Below are positions 40,602 to 48,905 of a stretch of DNA of 64,000 nucleotides, one piece after another. Every line of letters starts with the position of its first letter. Position 1 is the first letter of the stretch. Origin of the DNA: Bhargavaea sp. CC-171006 (GTDB taxonomy: Bacteria > Bacillota > Bacilli > Bacillales_A > Planococcaceae). The notes below the pieces were generated by a model. The model was given only the letters and a program-made list of their open reading frames with translations. It was not told the origin of the DNA and did not search any database. The DNA lies in the NCBI RefSeq assembly GCF_009761675.1, contig NZ_QUZH01000014.1, forward strand, positions 1-64,000. Direction: 5' to 3'. Both the position numbers and the translations under genes were made by a program.

Positions 40602-40808
40602 TCAGTCGACTTTCCTGATTCTTTTTTTAATGTCCAGCACCGCTCCATCATTGTCCGACAGCCGGGTTTTCTCTGCCAGCCTCGGGTCGATCCGGCATGT
40701 CCGGGCAGTGCCCTGCTCCTTCAGCCGGTCCATGTGCGTCTGCATCTGTTGCTGCGCCCTTTGGGATGCCGCTTCCATAAAGGCTTTATTGATTCGACGA
40801 TCTTTCAT
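40602..40808 (-). CDS. Hypothetical 68-residue charged protein
   Basis: AGGAGGAGAGTCAGA precedes the ATG, a strong ribosome site. Sequence MKDRRINKAFMEAASQRAQQ then a helix and a basic end (DIKKRIRKVD); mostly helical, no membrane segment, no domain recognised. Its start overlaps the end of the upstream membrane protein gene by 23 bases, so the two are coupled. Confidence 0.55.
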   Translation of the reverse strand: MKDRRINKAFMEAASQRAQQQMQTHMDRLKEQGTARTCRIDPRLAEKTRLSDNDGAVLDIKKRIRKVD

Positions 40809-41700
40809 TCTGACTCTCCTCCTTTAGCAGTTGTTGTGAAAGGGTGATGACATGGAGCGCGCGGTCGATGTTGGCGATGAGGATGTTGTGCAGCACAGAG
40901 AACAGGAAGTCATCACTCGTCCGGAATGCATAGGAATAGCTGGTGAGGATTGTGAAGTACTCCCCGTCTTCAAAAATATGCCGGTGGATAAAGGTGTTTT
41001 TCTTCGGCCAGACGTCTGCCTCCCGGTTCACAAAAACCGAGTCCGCCGAGTGCCGGGCCTTGTTCACAAGGAGTTTTAAGGGCTTGGAGAGAGATTCGGT
41101 CTCCGTCCCGCTGATGATTGCATAATCAAAGCTGTGTCCGTAATGCTTCAGGTACTGGTCGGCCGTCTGTTCCAGGTAGCCTGACAGGAGTGATTCGTAA
41201 ACCTCGCCAATCGGCCGCATCCGATCTGCGGGCTGGAAGCTTTCCTCAAGCAGCACTTCAAACACAAAGTCGTACACTTCCTGCCCCGAGAAAAACTTCA
41301 TCAGCTTCGCGGGGTGGATGGAGTCTTCGACTTCCCCCTTCAGAACTTCGATTTTCTTTTCCGGACTTTCCGCTTCCAGTTCAAAGTTCATGACCTTCAG
41401 GCGCTGCAGGTTTTTCATGCCGAGACGGGCCACGACAAAAAACAGGATCCAGAGCAAGATCAGGCAGGCGCTGACCGTGATCTTCTGAAGCTCAGACGAA
41501 TCCCCGATCGCTACGATCGACAGCTTCAACAGGCTGAACTTCTCCAGCTCCGCCTCGGTAAACTCCCTGACGCCTTCGAACGCCAGCACATTGCGGAAGA
41601 TGACCCCAAGCAAAAACAGCAGCCCCGCAAAGTAGAGCCCGATCGGCAAGTACCGGGTCACAAAGGGCCTCAGCCGGAGCGTCCAGAAGGCATTCCACAT
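40786..41700 (-). CDS. Membrane protein with large cytoplasmic domain, unknown
   Basis: 304 residues from ATG 41700, chosen for GGGGAGGGG six bases upstream. Two membrane segments (about 17-37, YLPIGLYFAGLLFLLGVIF; about 72-92, ISACLILLWILFFVVARL-like) and a C-terminal soluble domain of 190 residues containing HSFDYAIISGTETESLSKPL and FTILTSYSYAFRTSDDFLFS. Function unknown; the C-terminal domain could be a sensor. Coupled to the 68-residue gene downstream. Confidence 0.6.
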   Translation of the reverse strand: MWNAFWTLRLRPFVTRYLPIGLYFAGLLFLLGVIFRNVLAFEGVREFTEAELEKFSLLKLSIVAIGDSSELQKITVSACLILLWILFFVVARLGMKNLQRLKVMNFELEAESPEKKIEVLKGEVEDSIHPAKLMKFFSGQEVYDFVFEVLLEESFQPADRMRPIGEVYESLLSGYLEQTADQYLKHYGHSFDYAIISGTETESLSKPLKLLVNKARHSADSVFVNREADVWPKKNTFIHRHIFEDGEYFTILTSYSYAFRTSDDFLFSVLHNILIANIDRALHVITLSQQLLKEESQNERSSNQ

Positions 41701-41805
41701 CGCTTCCCCTCCCCTTTGCACCAGTGTATGCAACGCTGCTCCCGTTCTTCTCCGCTGGCGTCCGGGAAATGAAATGGAAGGATGCTATGGAGGACACGGA
41801 AAACA

Positions 41806-41833
41806 GCAAAAGGAGCCGGATCGGCTCCTTTGC
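41806..41833 (-). terminator. Terminator after gene at 41854
   Basis: CAAAAGGAGCCG-ga-TCGGCTCCTTTG; the minus-strand reading ends in CTTTTGC. Confidence 0.65.
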
Positions 41834-41853
41834 CCATAAATAATGCCGTACGG

Positions 41854-42159
41854 TCATGCCTGATAATAGTCATTGTATTCATCATAGGAATGGGCTTCGT
41901 GATGGTCATGGCCATGCAACGCCCAATACATTTGGACCAGTTGCATTTCATACTGGACATGTTTCTTGTAGAAATAAATATGCTTCTCGGGGTCACTGTG
42001 TTCGTAGAACTTTGCCAGTGTTCCATACAAACTCGTCATCTGAAGAAGCTGGGCCAATCTCGGGTCCACCAGATCTCTCCTTTTATAGGGAATCAAGTAC
42101 ATCGTATGCGTAATGGGCTTGGTGGGCTGGGCGGTTGATTCTGTACCTTCTTCCTGCAA
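41854..42159 (-). CDS. Hypothetical small protein with His/Tyr-rich tail
   Basis: 101 residues from TTG 42159 (CAGGAAGG just upstream) or 82 from ATG 42102. The conserved-looking part is PYKRRDLVDPRLAQLLQMTS to MYWALHGHDHHEAHSYDEYN. The HGHDHHEAH cluster could bind metal; Tyr/His-rich tails of this type occur in spore coat and envelope proteins, but no family is recognised. Confidence 0.45.
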   Translation of the reverse strand: MQEEGTESTAQPTKPITHTMYLIPYKRRDLVDPRLAQLLQMTSLYGTLAKFYEHSDPEKHIYFYKKHVQYEMQLVQMYWALHGHDHHEAHSYDEYNDYYQA

Positions 42160-42303
42160 CGCCTTCCTGAAAATGACCCAGTACTAGAATATGGTTTATT
42201 AAATTGGATAAAGTAAAGAGTCTAAAGCACCTCCTGATTTTGTCTGTAAAAAATAAAAATACCGGGTATAAAATAGTTTCCATGCGCATATCCTAACCTC
42301 ATC

Positions 42304-42455
42304 ACAGGGCCGCGGCACCGCCCTGTCCTGCGCGTACGGGCACTCTTGACGGAGAGTGGAAAACAAACACGCGCCGCTCCGGCCGGGGTGCGAGCCCGGT
42401 AGTGCCGCTATTACATAGGAAATAAGCCCCCGGCCGGATGGTTCCGGGGGCTCAT
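42304..42455 (+). ncRNA. Candidate structured RNA with pseudoknot and alternative terminator
   Basis: Visible pairing: P1 ACAGGGC/GCCCTGT (42304-42310, 42320-42326) whose loop holds GCGGCAC (42312-42318), complementary over seven bases to GTGCCGC (42402-42408); P2 GCGCGT/ACGCGC (42330, 42369); P3 CACTCT/AGAGTG (42341, 42353); P4 CCGGG/CCCGG (42383, 42395). A hairpin AGCCCCCGG/CCGGGGGCT (42425-42452) follows. TCCGGCCGGGG (42378-42388) can instead pair over 11 bases with CCCCGGCCGGA (42428-42438), which would break the hairpin. The segment is much more GC-rich than its flanks and lies 117 bases before the glycerophosphodiesterase gene. No known class recognised. Confidence 0.55.
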
Positions 42456-42572
42456 CGTTGATATTTTATTAAAATACTTTCTTGAAACTCAATCGCTTAT
42501 TAATATTCTATTCACATCCGCTTCATAATCGATTCTTATACTGAAGTCGACAAACCACTAAGGAGTGATTGG

Positions 42573-43433
42573 ATGAAGCGGATCGTAACAGTATTGGCAG
42601 GCGTAGGAATCGCAATGAGTTCTTTTGCAGGGACTGTGGGAGCGGAACAGGCTGAGCCCACAAGCATCGTTTCCAAGCAGGAGCAGCAGAAGATGATCAA
42701 CGTGGCCCACCGCGGGGCATCCGGACATGCACCGGAAAACACGATGGCGGCATTTCATAAAGGATTCGAGATGAAAGCGGACTATATCGAGATCGATGTC
42801 CAGATGACGAAGGACGGCGAGCTCGTCGCCATCCATGACACGACCGTCGACCGCACTACAAACGGCACGGGCGCAGTCGGCAGCCTGACATTCGATGAAA
42901 TCCGTCAGCTGGATGCGGGCAGCTGGTTCGGACCGGAGTTCGCCGGCGAGAAGGTCCCGACATTCGAAGAGATCCTTGACGCATTCCGCGGCAAGGTCGG
43001 CATCCTGATCGAGCTGAAGGCGCCGGAACTTTACCCGGGAATCGAGGAAAAGGTCGCGGAAGCGCTGATCGAGCGCAATCTGCAGAACCCGAACAATGAA
43101 AAGATCATCATCCAGTCGTTCAACCATGAATCGATGCAGACATCGAAGGAGCTTCTGCCGAACGTCCCTCATGGCGTTCTCGTCGGTGGCGGCTGGGCGA
43201 ATGTGACGGATGAGCAGCTGGCGGAGTTCGCTACATACGCTGACTACTTCAACCCGAGCATGGGCATCGTGACTCATGAACTGGTCGCTGATGTTCACGA
43301 AGCGGACATGAAGATTTATCCGTACACGTCCCGCTCCCAGGAGCAGGCCCTCCGTCTGTTCGACCTTGGCGTGGACGGCATCATCACCGACTATACGGAA
43401 CATGTGTACAAGCACCCGGTGAAAAACAGCTGA
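42573..43433 (+). CDS. glpQ: Secreted glycerophosphodiester phosphodiesterase
   Basis: 286 residues with a signal peptide (MKRIVTVLAGVGIAMSSFAG, cleavage near TVGAEQ). GDPD motifs: NVAHRGASGHAPENTMAAF (catalytic His-Arg), ADYIEIDVQMTKDGELVAIH (metal Glu/Asp, second His) and DRTTNGTG. It hydrolyses glycerophosphodiesters from phospholipids or teichoic acids to glycerol-3-phosphate outside the cell. AAGGAGTGATTGG precedes the ATG. The structured RNA at 42304 lies in its leader and may control it. Confidence 0.92.
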   Translation: MKRIVTVLAGVGIAMSSFAGTVGAEQAEPTSIVSKQEQQKMINVAHRGASGHAPENTMAAFHKGFEMKADYIEIDVQMTKDGELVAIHDTTVDRTTNGTGAVGSLTFDEIRQLDAGSWFGPEFAGEKVPTFEEILDAFRGKVGILIELKAPELYPGIEEKVAEALIERNLQNPNNEKIIIQSFNHESMQTSKELLPNVPHGVLVGGGWANVTDEQLAEFATYADYFNPSMGIVTHELVADVHEADMKIYPYTSRSQEQALRLFDLGVDGIITDYTEHVYKHPVKNS

Positions 43434-43445
43434 ATGGGATTGTCA

Positions 43446-43479
43446 AACAGGGCCGCCTCCGGGGCGGCCTTGTTTTTTT
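43446..43479 (+). terminator. Terminator of glpQ-like gene
   Basis: CAGGGCCGCC-tccg-GGGCGGCCTTG followed by seven T. Confidence 0.85.
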
Positions 43480-43492
43480 GGGGGGGCGCCGG

Positions 43493-43662
43493 TCTCGTCA
43501 TTCGCTGCTTCGGTTTCGTCATTCACAGGCTTAGTTTCGTCATTCGAGGTCCCGATTTCGTCATTCATGAGGTTTCCGCGGGCGAATGACGAAACTTTTC
43601 ATCTCAATGACGAGATTGAATGGATGAATGACGAAACTTTCCACTCCAATGACGAAATCATT
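43493..43662. repeat. 21 bp repeat array A, inverted architecture (TTTCGTCATTC family)
   Basis: Four forward units TTTCGTCATTC-N10 start at 43493, 43514, 43535 and 43556; after a 15-20 base centre, four reverse-complement units AATGACGAAA start at 43585, 43606, 43627 and 43648. Spacing is exactly 21 bases in each half. The cores pair across the centre, so a transcript would fold into one long hairpin with regularly spaced bubbles. Followed by a hairpin CGGGACTGCC/GGCAGTCCCG at 43669. Confidence 0.85.
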
Positions 43663-43668
43663 TTAAAT

Positions 43669-43703
43669 CGGGACTGCCCTCTGGCAGTCCCGCTCCTTTT
43701 TTA
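43669..43703. terminator. Hairpin with T run after array A
   Basis: CGGGACTGCC-ctct-GGCAGTCCCG then CTCCTTTTTT. A degenerate copy (CGGGGCTGCC...GCAGTCCCG, then ATTTTCTTT) follows array B at 43909. Confidence 0.6.
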
Positions 43704-43725
43704 CCTTGGAAGGGTTGGCGCGTGG

Positions 43726-43895
43726 TTTCGTCATTCGCTGCTTCGGTTTCGTCATTCACAGGCTTAGTTTCGTCATTCGGCGTCCCGGTTTCGTCATTCA
43801 TGAGTTTTCCGGATGCGAATGACGAAACTTTTCATCCCAATGACGAGATTGAATGGATGAATGACGAAACTTTCCACTCTAATGACGAAATCATC
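43726..43895. repeat. 21 bp repeat array B, near copy of array A
   Basis: Forward units at 43726, 43747, 43768, 43789 and reverse units at 43818, 43839, 43860, 43881. The variable parts of most units match array A, offset by 233 bases, so A, its hairpin and B arose by a segmental duplication. Confidence 0.85.
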
Positions 43896-43981
43896 ATTAC
43901 TGAAGAATCGGGGCTGCCCCTCGCAGTCCCGATTTTCTTTCCGCCTAACATTAGGCTAACAGAGCCTATCTTAGCGCAGAT

Positions 43982-44011
43982 AAAAGCTCCTGGCTGCAGC
44001 CGGGAGCTTTT
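43982..44011 (-). terminator. Terminator of the 15-kb catabolic operon
   Basis: AAAAGCTCC-tGGCTGCAGCCg-GGAGCTTTT, a long symmetrical stem directly after the last gene of the operon (SDR, 44021). Confidence 0.8.
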
Positions 44012-44020
44012 CTACCCTCA

Positions 44021-44773
44021 TTATCTCGCCGACCATCCGCCGTCGACGCTGATGATCTGGCCGGTGATGTAGTCGGATGCATCTGATGCAAGCAAGACGA
44101 CGGGGCCGGCGAGGTCGTCCAGTTCGCCGAGGCGGCCGAGCATCGTATGGCCGATGAGTTTCCGGGTGCGTTCCTTGTCTTCGAGGAACGATGCGGTCAT
44201 CGGGGTCTGGATATAGCCGGGGGCGATGGCGTTGACGTGGATACCGTGTTCGGCGAGTTCTTCCGCCCAGACGCGTGTGAGCTGGTTGATGCCGCCTTTG
44301 CTTGCGGCATAGCTGGTCTGGTTGGGTCCGCCGATCAGGCCGTACACCGAGGAGATGTTGATGATCTTGCCCCGTTTCTGACGGATCATCTGCCGGGCGG
44401 CGGCCTGTCCGGCGAGGAAGATGCCTTTCAGGTTGGTGTCGACGACGCGGTCCCAGTCTTCCTCTTCCACTTCGACAAGGGGCTTCCGGATGTTCATGCC
44501 CGCGTTGTTGACGAGGATATCAAGTGAACCGAAGTGTTCCACCGTCCGTTCGACTGCCGACTCGATACTGGCGCGGTCGGTGACGTCGGATTGCTGGGCT
44601 TCTGCCCGGACGCCCTCAAACCCCAGCTGTTCTTTTGCCGCAGACAGGGCTTCTTCTCCCCGTCCTGTGATGACGATATTGGCGCCCTGTTTGCCGAGCG
44701 CTTCGGCCATCGCGAGTCCGATTCCCTTGCTGCCTCCGGTGATCAGGGCGGTTTTTCCGGTCAGGTCGAACAT
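44021..44773 (-). CDS. Short-chain dehydrogenase/reductase
   Basis: 250 residues, classical SDR: TGGSKGIGLAMAEALGKQGA cofactor loop, NNAG motif in DILVNNAGMNIRKPL, catalytic Ser and YxxxK in SSVYGLIGGPNQTSYAASKG, C-terminal GQIISVDGGWSAR. The residue after beta2 (ITGRGEEAL) favours NADP(H). Last gene of the operon. In levulinate-type pathways an SDR (LvaD) reduces the 4-oxo group, so it may set the oxidation level of the C4 substituent here; a 3-oxoacyl role is the alternative. Confidence 0.85.
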   Translation of the reverse strand: MFDLTGKTALITGGSKGIGLAMAEALGKQGANIVITGRGEEALSAAKEQLGFEGVRAEAQQSDVTDRASIESAVERTVEHFGSLDILVNNAGMNIRKPLVEVEEEDWDRVVDTNLKGIFLAGQAAARQMIRQKRGKIINISSVYGLIGGPNQTSYAASKGGINQLTRVWAEELAEHGIHVNAIAPGYIQTPMTASFLEDKERTRKLIGHTMLGRLGELDDLAGPVVLLASDASDYITGQIISVDGGWSAR

Positions 44774-44790
44774 GTTTTCACCTCCCGATG

Positions 44791-45663
44791 TTACGTGAGC
44801 GATGGCTGTTTTTCTTTTGCCGGCTCGTATTCATAGAAGCCGCGGCCGGTTTTCCTGCCGAGGTGGCCGGCACGGACTTTCTTGCGGAGAATCTGTGGCA
44901 CACGGTATTTGGAGTCGCCCGTTTCTTCCAGCAGCGTCTCGCAGACGAACAGCAGCGTATCGAGGCCGATCAGGTCAGCCAATGCGAGCGGTCCGATCGG
45001 CTGGCTTGTACCGAGCTTCATGGCCTTGTCGATATCTTCTTTTGATGCGAGGCCTTCCTGGTAGACGAACATCGCCTCATTGACCATCGGGACGAGGATC
45101 CGGTTGACGATGAAGAGCGGGGAGTCGACCGTCTGGATCGTCTCTTTCCCGATCGATCCGCAGATATCGCGGACTGCCTTCACCGTTTCTTCGGACGTTT
45201 CCTCGCCCGTGACGACTTCGACGAGTTTCATGATCGGCGGCGGGTTGAAGAAGTGGGTGCCGATCACTTTGTCCGGCCGTCCTGTTGAGGCTGCGATCTC
45301 GGTCACGCTCAGTCCCGAAGTGTTGGTTGCAAGCAAGGTCTCTTCCGGACAGATGGCATCCAGCTTCCGGAACACCTCCAGCTTCACTTCCATTTTTTCC
45401 GCGACCGCCTCGACTACGAGCTCCCGGTCTTGGAGCGATTCGATATCGAGCGTGAACGAAATCCGGTTCAGTGTGTCCGCGATATCCTGTTCCGTCTTGC
45501 CCTGTTTGCCGTAGATGCGCTTCAGGCTGTTTTCCATCGTCTGTTTGGCCCGTTCCAGCGCTTCTTCGGACTGGTCACATAAAATGACCTCGTGATCATA
45601 CTGCGCAAACACTTGCGCAATGCCGTTCCCCATCGTTCCTGCTCCGATTACCCCTACTTTCAT
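44791..45663 (-). CDS. 3-hydroxyacyl-CoA (3-hydroxybutyryl-CoA) dehydrogenase
   Basis: 290 residues. NAD-binding GVIGAGTMGNGIAQVFAQYD at the N-terminus; catalytic His in VIGTHFFNPPPIMKLVEVVT paired with Glu; C-terminal LADLIGLDTLLFVCETLLEE. Full length for the HBD/PaaH family. It oxidises (S)-3-hydroxyacyl-CoA to 3-ketoacyl-CoA for the thiolase at the operon front. Five bases separate it from the crotonase gene upstream. Confidence 0.92.
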   Translation of the reverse strand: MKVGVIGAGTMGNGIAQVFAQYDHEVILCDQSEEALERAKQTMENSLKRIYGKQGKTEQDIADTLNRISFTLDIESLQDRELVVEAVAEKMEVKLEVFRKLDAICPEETLLATNTSGLSVTEIAASTGRPDKVIGTHFFNPPPIMKLVEVVTGEETSEETVKAVRDICGSIGKETIQTVDSPLFIVNRILVPMVNEAMFVYQEGLASKEDIDKAMKLGTSQPIGPLALADLIGLDTLLFVCETLLEETGDSKYRVPQILRKKVRAGHLGRKTGRGFYEYEPAKEKQPSLT

Positions 45664-45667
45664 CTCA

Positions 45668-46435
45668 TTACCTCCCCGTAAATTGTGGTTGCCGCTTTTC
45701 TAAAAAGGCTGTGGCCCCTTCCCGCATATCCCCCGACCCGAAGAGCGGGCTGCAGATGTCGGTCTCCAACTGGAGCGCATCATCCAAAGGAAGTGCTGCC
45801 CCTTCATCAATCGCCCGTTTGGCGGCAGATACCGCGAGCGGGCCGTTTTTCGTGATGGTCTCGGCGATTTCCCGGGCTTTGTCCAAGACTTCCCCGTCTG
45901 CAACCACTTCGATGATGCCTCGCCGTTGTGCTTCTTCTGCGTCCATCATGCGGCCAGTGAAGATGAGCTCCTTAGCCGTTCCCGGTCCTGCGATCCGGGT
46001 GAGCCGCTGTGTGCCGCCGTATCCCGGAACGATACCGAGCTTAGCCTCCGGAAGTCCGACTTTTGCCTTGGCCGAAGCCACTCGGATGTCGCAGGCAAGT
46101 GCGAGCTCCAGGCCGCCGCCGAGTGCATAGCCGTTGATTGCGGCAATGACCGGAATCTCCAGTTGCTCGATCCTGCGGAAAATGCCGCTGCCCTTGCCGA
46201 GCAGTGCCGGTGCTGTTTCTTCGTCCAGTCCGAGAAACTCGCTGATCTCCGCACCCGCCACAAACGCCCGGTCGCCGTCTCCTGTGATGATCAATGCGCG
46301 GACCGTTTCGTCCTCTGCAATTTTGGTGATCGCTTCGTCCAGTTCCCGCAACACGTCCGCGTTCAGCGTGTTCATCGGTGGATTGCTGATCGTGAGGGTG
46401 AACACTGCGCCCTCCTGCTCAATTTGTACCGTCAT
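45668..46435 (-). CDS. Enoyl-CoA hydratase (crotonase)
   Basis: 255 residues. Oxyanion-hole segments FVAGAEISEFLGL and INGYALGGGLELALACDIRV, and both catalytic glutamates expected of a true hydratase in VGLPEAKLGIVPGYGGTQRL. C-terminal FLEKRQPQFTGR. This is the (S)-specific hydratase that supplies 3-hydroxyacyl-CoA to the dehydrogenase downstream. Overlaps the second crotonase gene by four bases. Confidence 0.92.
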   Translation of the reverse strand: MTVQIEQEGAVFTLTISNPPMNTLNADVLRELDEAITKIAEDETVRALIITGDGDRAFVAGAEISEFLGLDEETAPALLGKGSGIFRRIEQLEIPVIAAINGYALGGGLELALACDIRVASAKAKVGLPEAKLGIVPGYGGTQRLTRIAGPGTAKELIFTGRMMDAEEAQRRGIIEVVADGEVLDKAREIAETITKNGPLAVSAAKRAIDEGAALPLDDALQLETDICSPLFGSGDMREGATAFLEKRQPQFTGR

Positions 46436-47262
46436 ACGCCTGCTCCTTTCTTTTCTTTGAAAAAGTCCGGCAGCTCACCGGCCCGCATCGGGAAGTTGGC
46501 TTTCCGCTTTTCTTTGAATGAAGCGATCCCTTCCTTTACGTCAGGGGAATCCGAGATCCAATGAAGGAATTTTGATTCGACAAGATGGGATTCTTCCGGG
46601 TGGCTGCTTCCGAGCATCGAATAGAAGAGCTGCCTTGAAAATGCCCTGGATACCGCCGACGTGTTCCCGATCATCTCTTCCGCCAGCTGCACGGCACGTG
46701 CATATGGATCGGCATCGATGTAGGAGAACAGCCCGCTCTCCTTTTCCTCTTCCGCCCGGAAGATCCGGCCGGTGTATACCCATTCAAGCGCTTTGGCATG
46801 GCCGACGATCCGCGGAAGGAAATAGCCGCTGGCCGCTTCCGGCCCGATGCCCCTCTGGCCGAAGACGAATCCGACTTTGGCGGCAGGTGCCGCAATCCGG
46901 ATGTCCATCGGCAGCGTCATCGTGATGCCGATTCCGACGGCGGCACCGTTGATCGCGGCGATGACCGGCTTGTTGAGCCGATAAACGGCCAGGCTGACGC
47001 GGCCCCCGGTGTCCCGGAAATCCTCGAAGCTTTCGGTTGAGGCGAACACGTCATCTCCCTGCGAAAGGTCCATCCCTGCGCAGAAGGCGCGTCCCTTGCC
47101 GGTCACGATGATCACCTGGACGTCGTCATCCTCGCCCGCCTTCGTGTAAGCATCAATCAGTTCTTCCATCATTTTCTCAGAGAATGTATTCATTGCTTCG
47201 GGCCGGTCGAGGAAAATCGTCCGGATGCCAGCTTTCGTCTCTATGGAAATCGTTTCATACAA
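46432..47262 (-). CDS. Crotonase-family protein, second (diverged) copy
   Basis: 276 residues. Oxyanion-hole sequences FCAGMDLSQGDDVF and INGAAVGIGITMTLPMDIRI are kept, but the hydratase region reads FVFGQRGIGPEAASGYFLPR, with only one acidic residue, so it may be an isomerase, a hydrolase or a hydratase of unusual substrates rather than a standard enoyl-CoA hydratase. Coupled to its neighbours on both sides (8-base and 4-base overlaps). Confidence 0.85.
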   Translation of the reverse strand: MYETISIETKAGIRTIFLDRPEAMNTFSEKMMEELIDAYTKAGEDDDVQVIIVTGKGRAFCAGMDLSQGDDVFASTESFEDFRDTGGRVSLAVYRLNKPVIAAINGAAVGIGITMTLPMDIRIAAPAAKVGFVFGQRGIGPEAASGYFLPRIVGHAKALEWVYTGRIFRAEEEKESGLFSYIDADPYARAVQLAEEMIGNTSAVSRAFSRQLFYSMLGSSHPEESHLVESKFLHWISDSPDVKEGIASFKEKRKANFPMRAGELPDFFKEKKGAGV

Positions 47263-48154
47263 GCTGGGTCACTCCCTTCAGCGCGTCTTCATATTCCTGT
47301 TTCAGCTGCCCGATCACGTCCGCCATTGACTGGATTTCCTTGACGGCTGTTACGCCGTGTCCGGCAGACCAGATGTCCCGCCATGCTTTGGCGTCGGTCA
47401 TATGCGCGAGGTCCACGTCTTCCCTCGGCTTGAGTGAAGACGGGTCGATGTTGTTTTTCAGCAAACTCGGGATGAGGTAATTGGCATGGACGCCGCTGAA
47501 GGAATCGGTGTAGATGATGTCCTCGGGGCCTGCCTCCACAAGCATTTCCTTGTATTCCAGCGGTGCGCTGCTTTCTGCGGTCGCGATGAAACGTGTGCCC
47601 ATATAGGCATAGTCGGCGCCCATCGTCTGTGCGGCAAGGACGTCTTTCCCGGTCGAAATCGCGCCGGCCAGAATCAATGTGCCGTCCCAGAATTCCCGGA
47701 CCGCCTGTGTGAAGGCGAACGGGTTCAGATTGCCGGCATGACCTCCCGCGCCGGCGCATACGAGAATCAGTCCGTCCACGCCGGCTTCTGAGGATTTCCG
47801 TGCGTGCCTGATCGTCGCGACATCCGCGTACACCTTGCCTCCGTAGGATTTCACGGCTTCGACGACACGTCCCGGATGTCCGAGCGAAGCGATGACAATC
47901 GGCGGTTCGAATTCCCTGACGAGTTCCAGGTCTTCTTCAAATCGCTTGTTAGTCTTATGGGAAATGTAATTCACCGCCCACGGTTCGCCGTTGATCAGTT
48001 CGGAACTGATTTCCCGGAGCCACTCCTCGCATGCTTCCCGGGTGCGTGCGTTCAGGAGCGGCACTGAGCCGATCAGTCCGTTCCGGGAGGCTTCCACGAC
48101 CATCGCCGGGGTCGAGACGAGAAACATGGGCGATACGATTACCGGAAGATTCAT
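47255..48154 (-). CDS. Nitronate monooxygenase-family flavoprotein
   Basis: 299 residues, TIM-barrel NMO/2-nitropropane dioxygenase family. Starts LPVIVSPMFLVSTPAMVVEA; FMN phosphate-binding GLILVCAGAGGHAGNLNPFA and ADYAYMGTRFIATAES. NMO-like proteins turn up in degradation operons for steroids, terpenes and other acyl-CoAs, where the nitronate activity is doubtful and a role in removing toxic by-products or in double-bond chemistry is suspected. AGGAGGAAACCC precedes the ATG inside the MaoC gene end. Confidence 0.85.
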   Translation of the reverse strand: MNLPVIVSPMFLVSTPAMVVEASRNGLIGSVPLLNARTREACEEWLREISSELINGEPWAVNYISHKTNKRFEEDLELVREFEPPIVIASLGHPGRVVEAVKSYGGKVYADVATIRHARKSSEAGVDGLILVCAGAGGHAGNLNPFAFTQAVREFWDGTLILAGAISTGKDVLAAQTMGADYAYMGTRFIATAESSAPLEYKEMLVEAGPEDIIYTDSFSGVHANYLIPSLLKNNIDPSSLKPREDVDLAHMTDAKAWRDIWSAGHGVTAVKEIQSMADVIGQLKQEYEDALKGVTQLV

Positions 48155-48516
48155 GGGTTTCCTCCTTTGAGTCCGAATTCAAGAGCGACTTTCACCTTGC
48201 CGTCCGGGCCGATCAGGCTGCCGGCCCCTTCCCCGTCAGCGCCGATCTCCAGTTCCAGTTGGAGCGGCTCATCCGGGTAGACGATATCCTTGAACTTGGC
48301 GGACAGCCGCCCCGGCTTTTCGCCGAGCGCTTCCGTGATTCTTGACGAACAGATGCCCATCATCAGAAGTCCATGAGCGATGCGGTCACGGTATCCATGT
48401 GCTCTTGCCGCTTCCGGGTCCATATGGATCGGATTCAGGTCACCGCTTGCATGGCCGTAATCCACGACCTGTTCCGCGGTGACGGTGACCGGAATCATGA
48501 GTTGCTGCATGGTCAT
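48151..48516 (-). CDS. MaoC-like hydratase, catalytic half
   Basis: 121 residues. Hydratase-2 motif: YGHASGDLNPIHMDPEAARA, GYRDRIAHGLLMMG, giving the Asp and His of (R)-specific hydratases. Only one hotdog domain. It overlaps the gene for a second, motif-less hotdog protein by four bases; such pairs (HadA/HadB, ChsH1/ChsH2) form heterodimers in which one half is catalytic. It hydrates enoyl-CoA, perhaps for a bulky or branched acyl group that the crotonases do not accept. Confidence 0.88.
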   Translation of the reverse strand: MTMQQLMIPVTVTAEQVVDYGHASGDLNPIHMDPEAARAHGYRDRIAHGLLMMGICSSRITEALGEKPGRLSAKFKDIVYPDEPLQLELEIGADGEGAGSLIGPDGKVKVALEFGLKGGNP

Positions 48517-48905
48517 TCTGTACGGCTCCCTTCCCTGCAGAAGTAGGTCGCTTTGGCGCGGGCAACCTCATCCGATTCCGAGCGGATGGAAGTTTCCACT
48601 ATCAGCACACGCCACTTCTTTTTCTGTTCGTCCCCCGTCACCCGGGAAGTCATCCGGAGGGTCTCCCCCTCCTCGGGTTCGCGAATCGTTTCAAAGTGCT
48701 GTTCCACATGGAGAACATGGGCTTCGCCAAACCCCAGTTCCTCAAGGAAGGTGTACAGATTCCGCTCTCCCTTGTAGAGGGCGGCCGAGTAGATCGTCGG
48801 CGGCAGCCCGGGGCCACTGTATCCGACACTTTCTGAGAATGTCCGGACGAGCTCCGGTTCAAGGACCAGCGGCGTGTAGTCGAATTGGTATCCGACAGCG
48901 GTCAC
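48513..48905 (-). CDS. MaoC-like hydratase, non-catalytic half (FAS1-like dehydratase domain)
   Basis: 130 residues, hotdog fold lacking the D-x-N-P-x-H motif: YQFDYTPLVLEPELVRTFSE, GFGEAHVLHVEQHFETIREP and TSRVTGDEQKKKWRVLIVET. It is the N-terminal half of fused MaoC dehydratases, here a separate gene directly before the catalytic half (ATGA overlap), and should form the substrate tunnel of a heterodimer. Confidence 0.82.
   Translation of the reverse strand: MTAVGYQFDYTPLVLEPELVRTFSESVGYSGPGLPPTIYSAALYKGERNLYTFLEELGFGEAHVLHVEQHFETIREPEEGETLRMTSRVTGDEQKKKWRVLIVETSIRSESDEVARAKATYFCREGSRTE

Noticed and set aside
42380-42400. tRNA T-arm
   Set aside because: A 5-bp stem with a 7-base loop is present, but the loop is GTGCGAG rather than TTCRANY and no acceptor or anticodon arm can be built.
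43493-43662. MITE or transposon end
   Set aside because: The inverted layout suggests it, but there is no target-site duplication that I can see, no transposase with matching ends, and the IS3 end in the window is unrelated.
43567-44072. Short frames encoding heptapeptide repeats such as NDETFHS
   Set aside because: A 21-base period is seven codons, so the TTTCGTCATTC arrays stay open in several frames on both strands. No ribosome site or start is placed sensibly; treated as repeat DNA. The same applies to 59991-60182.
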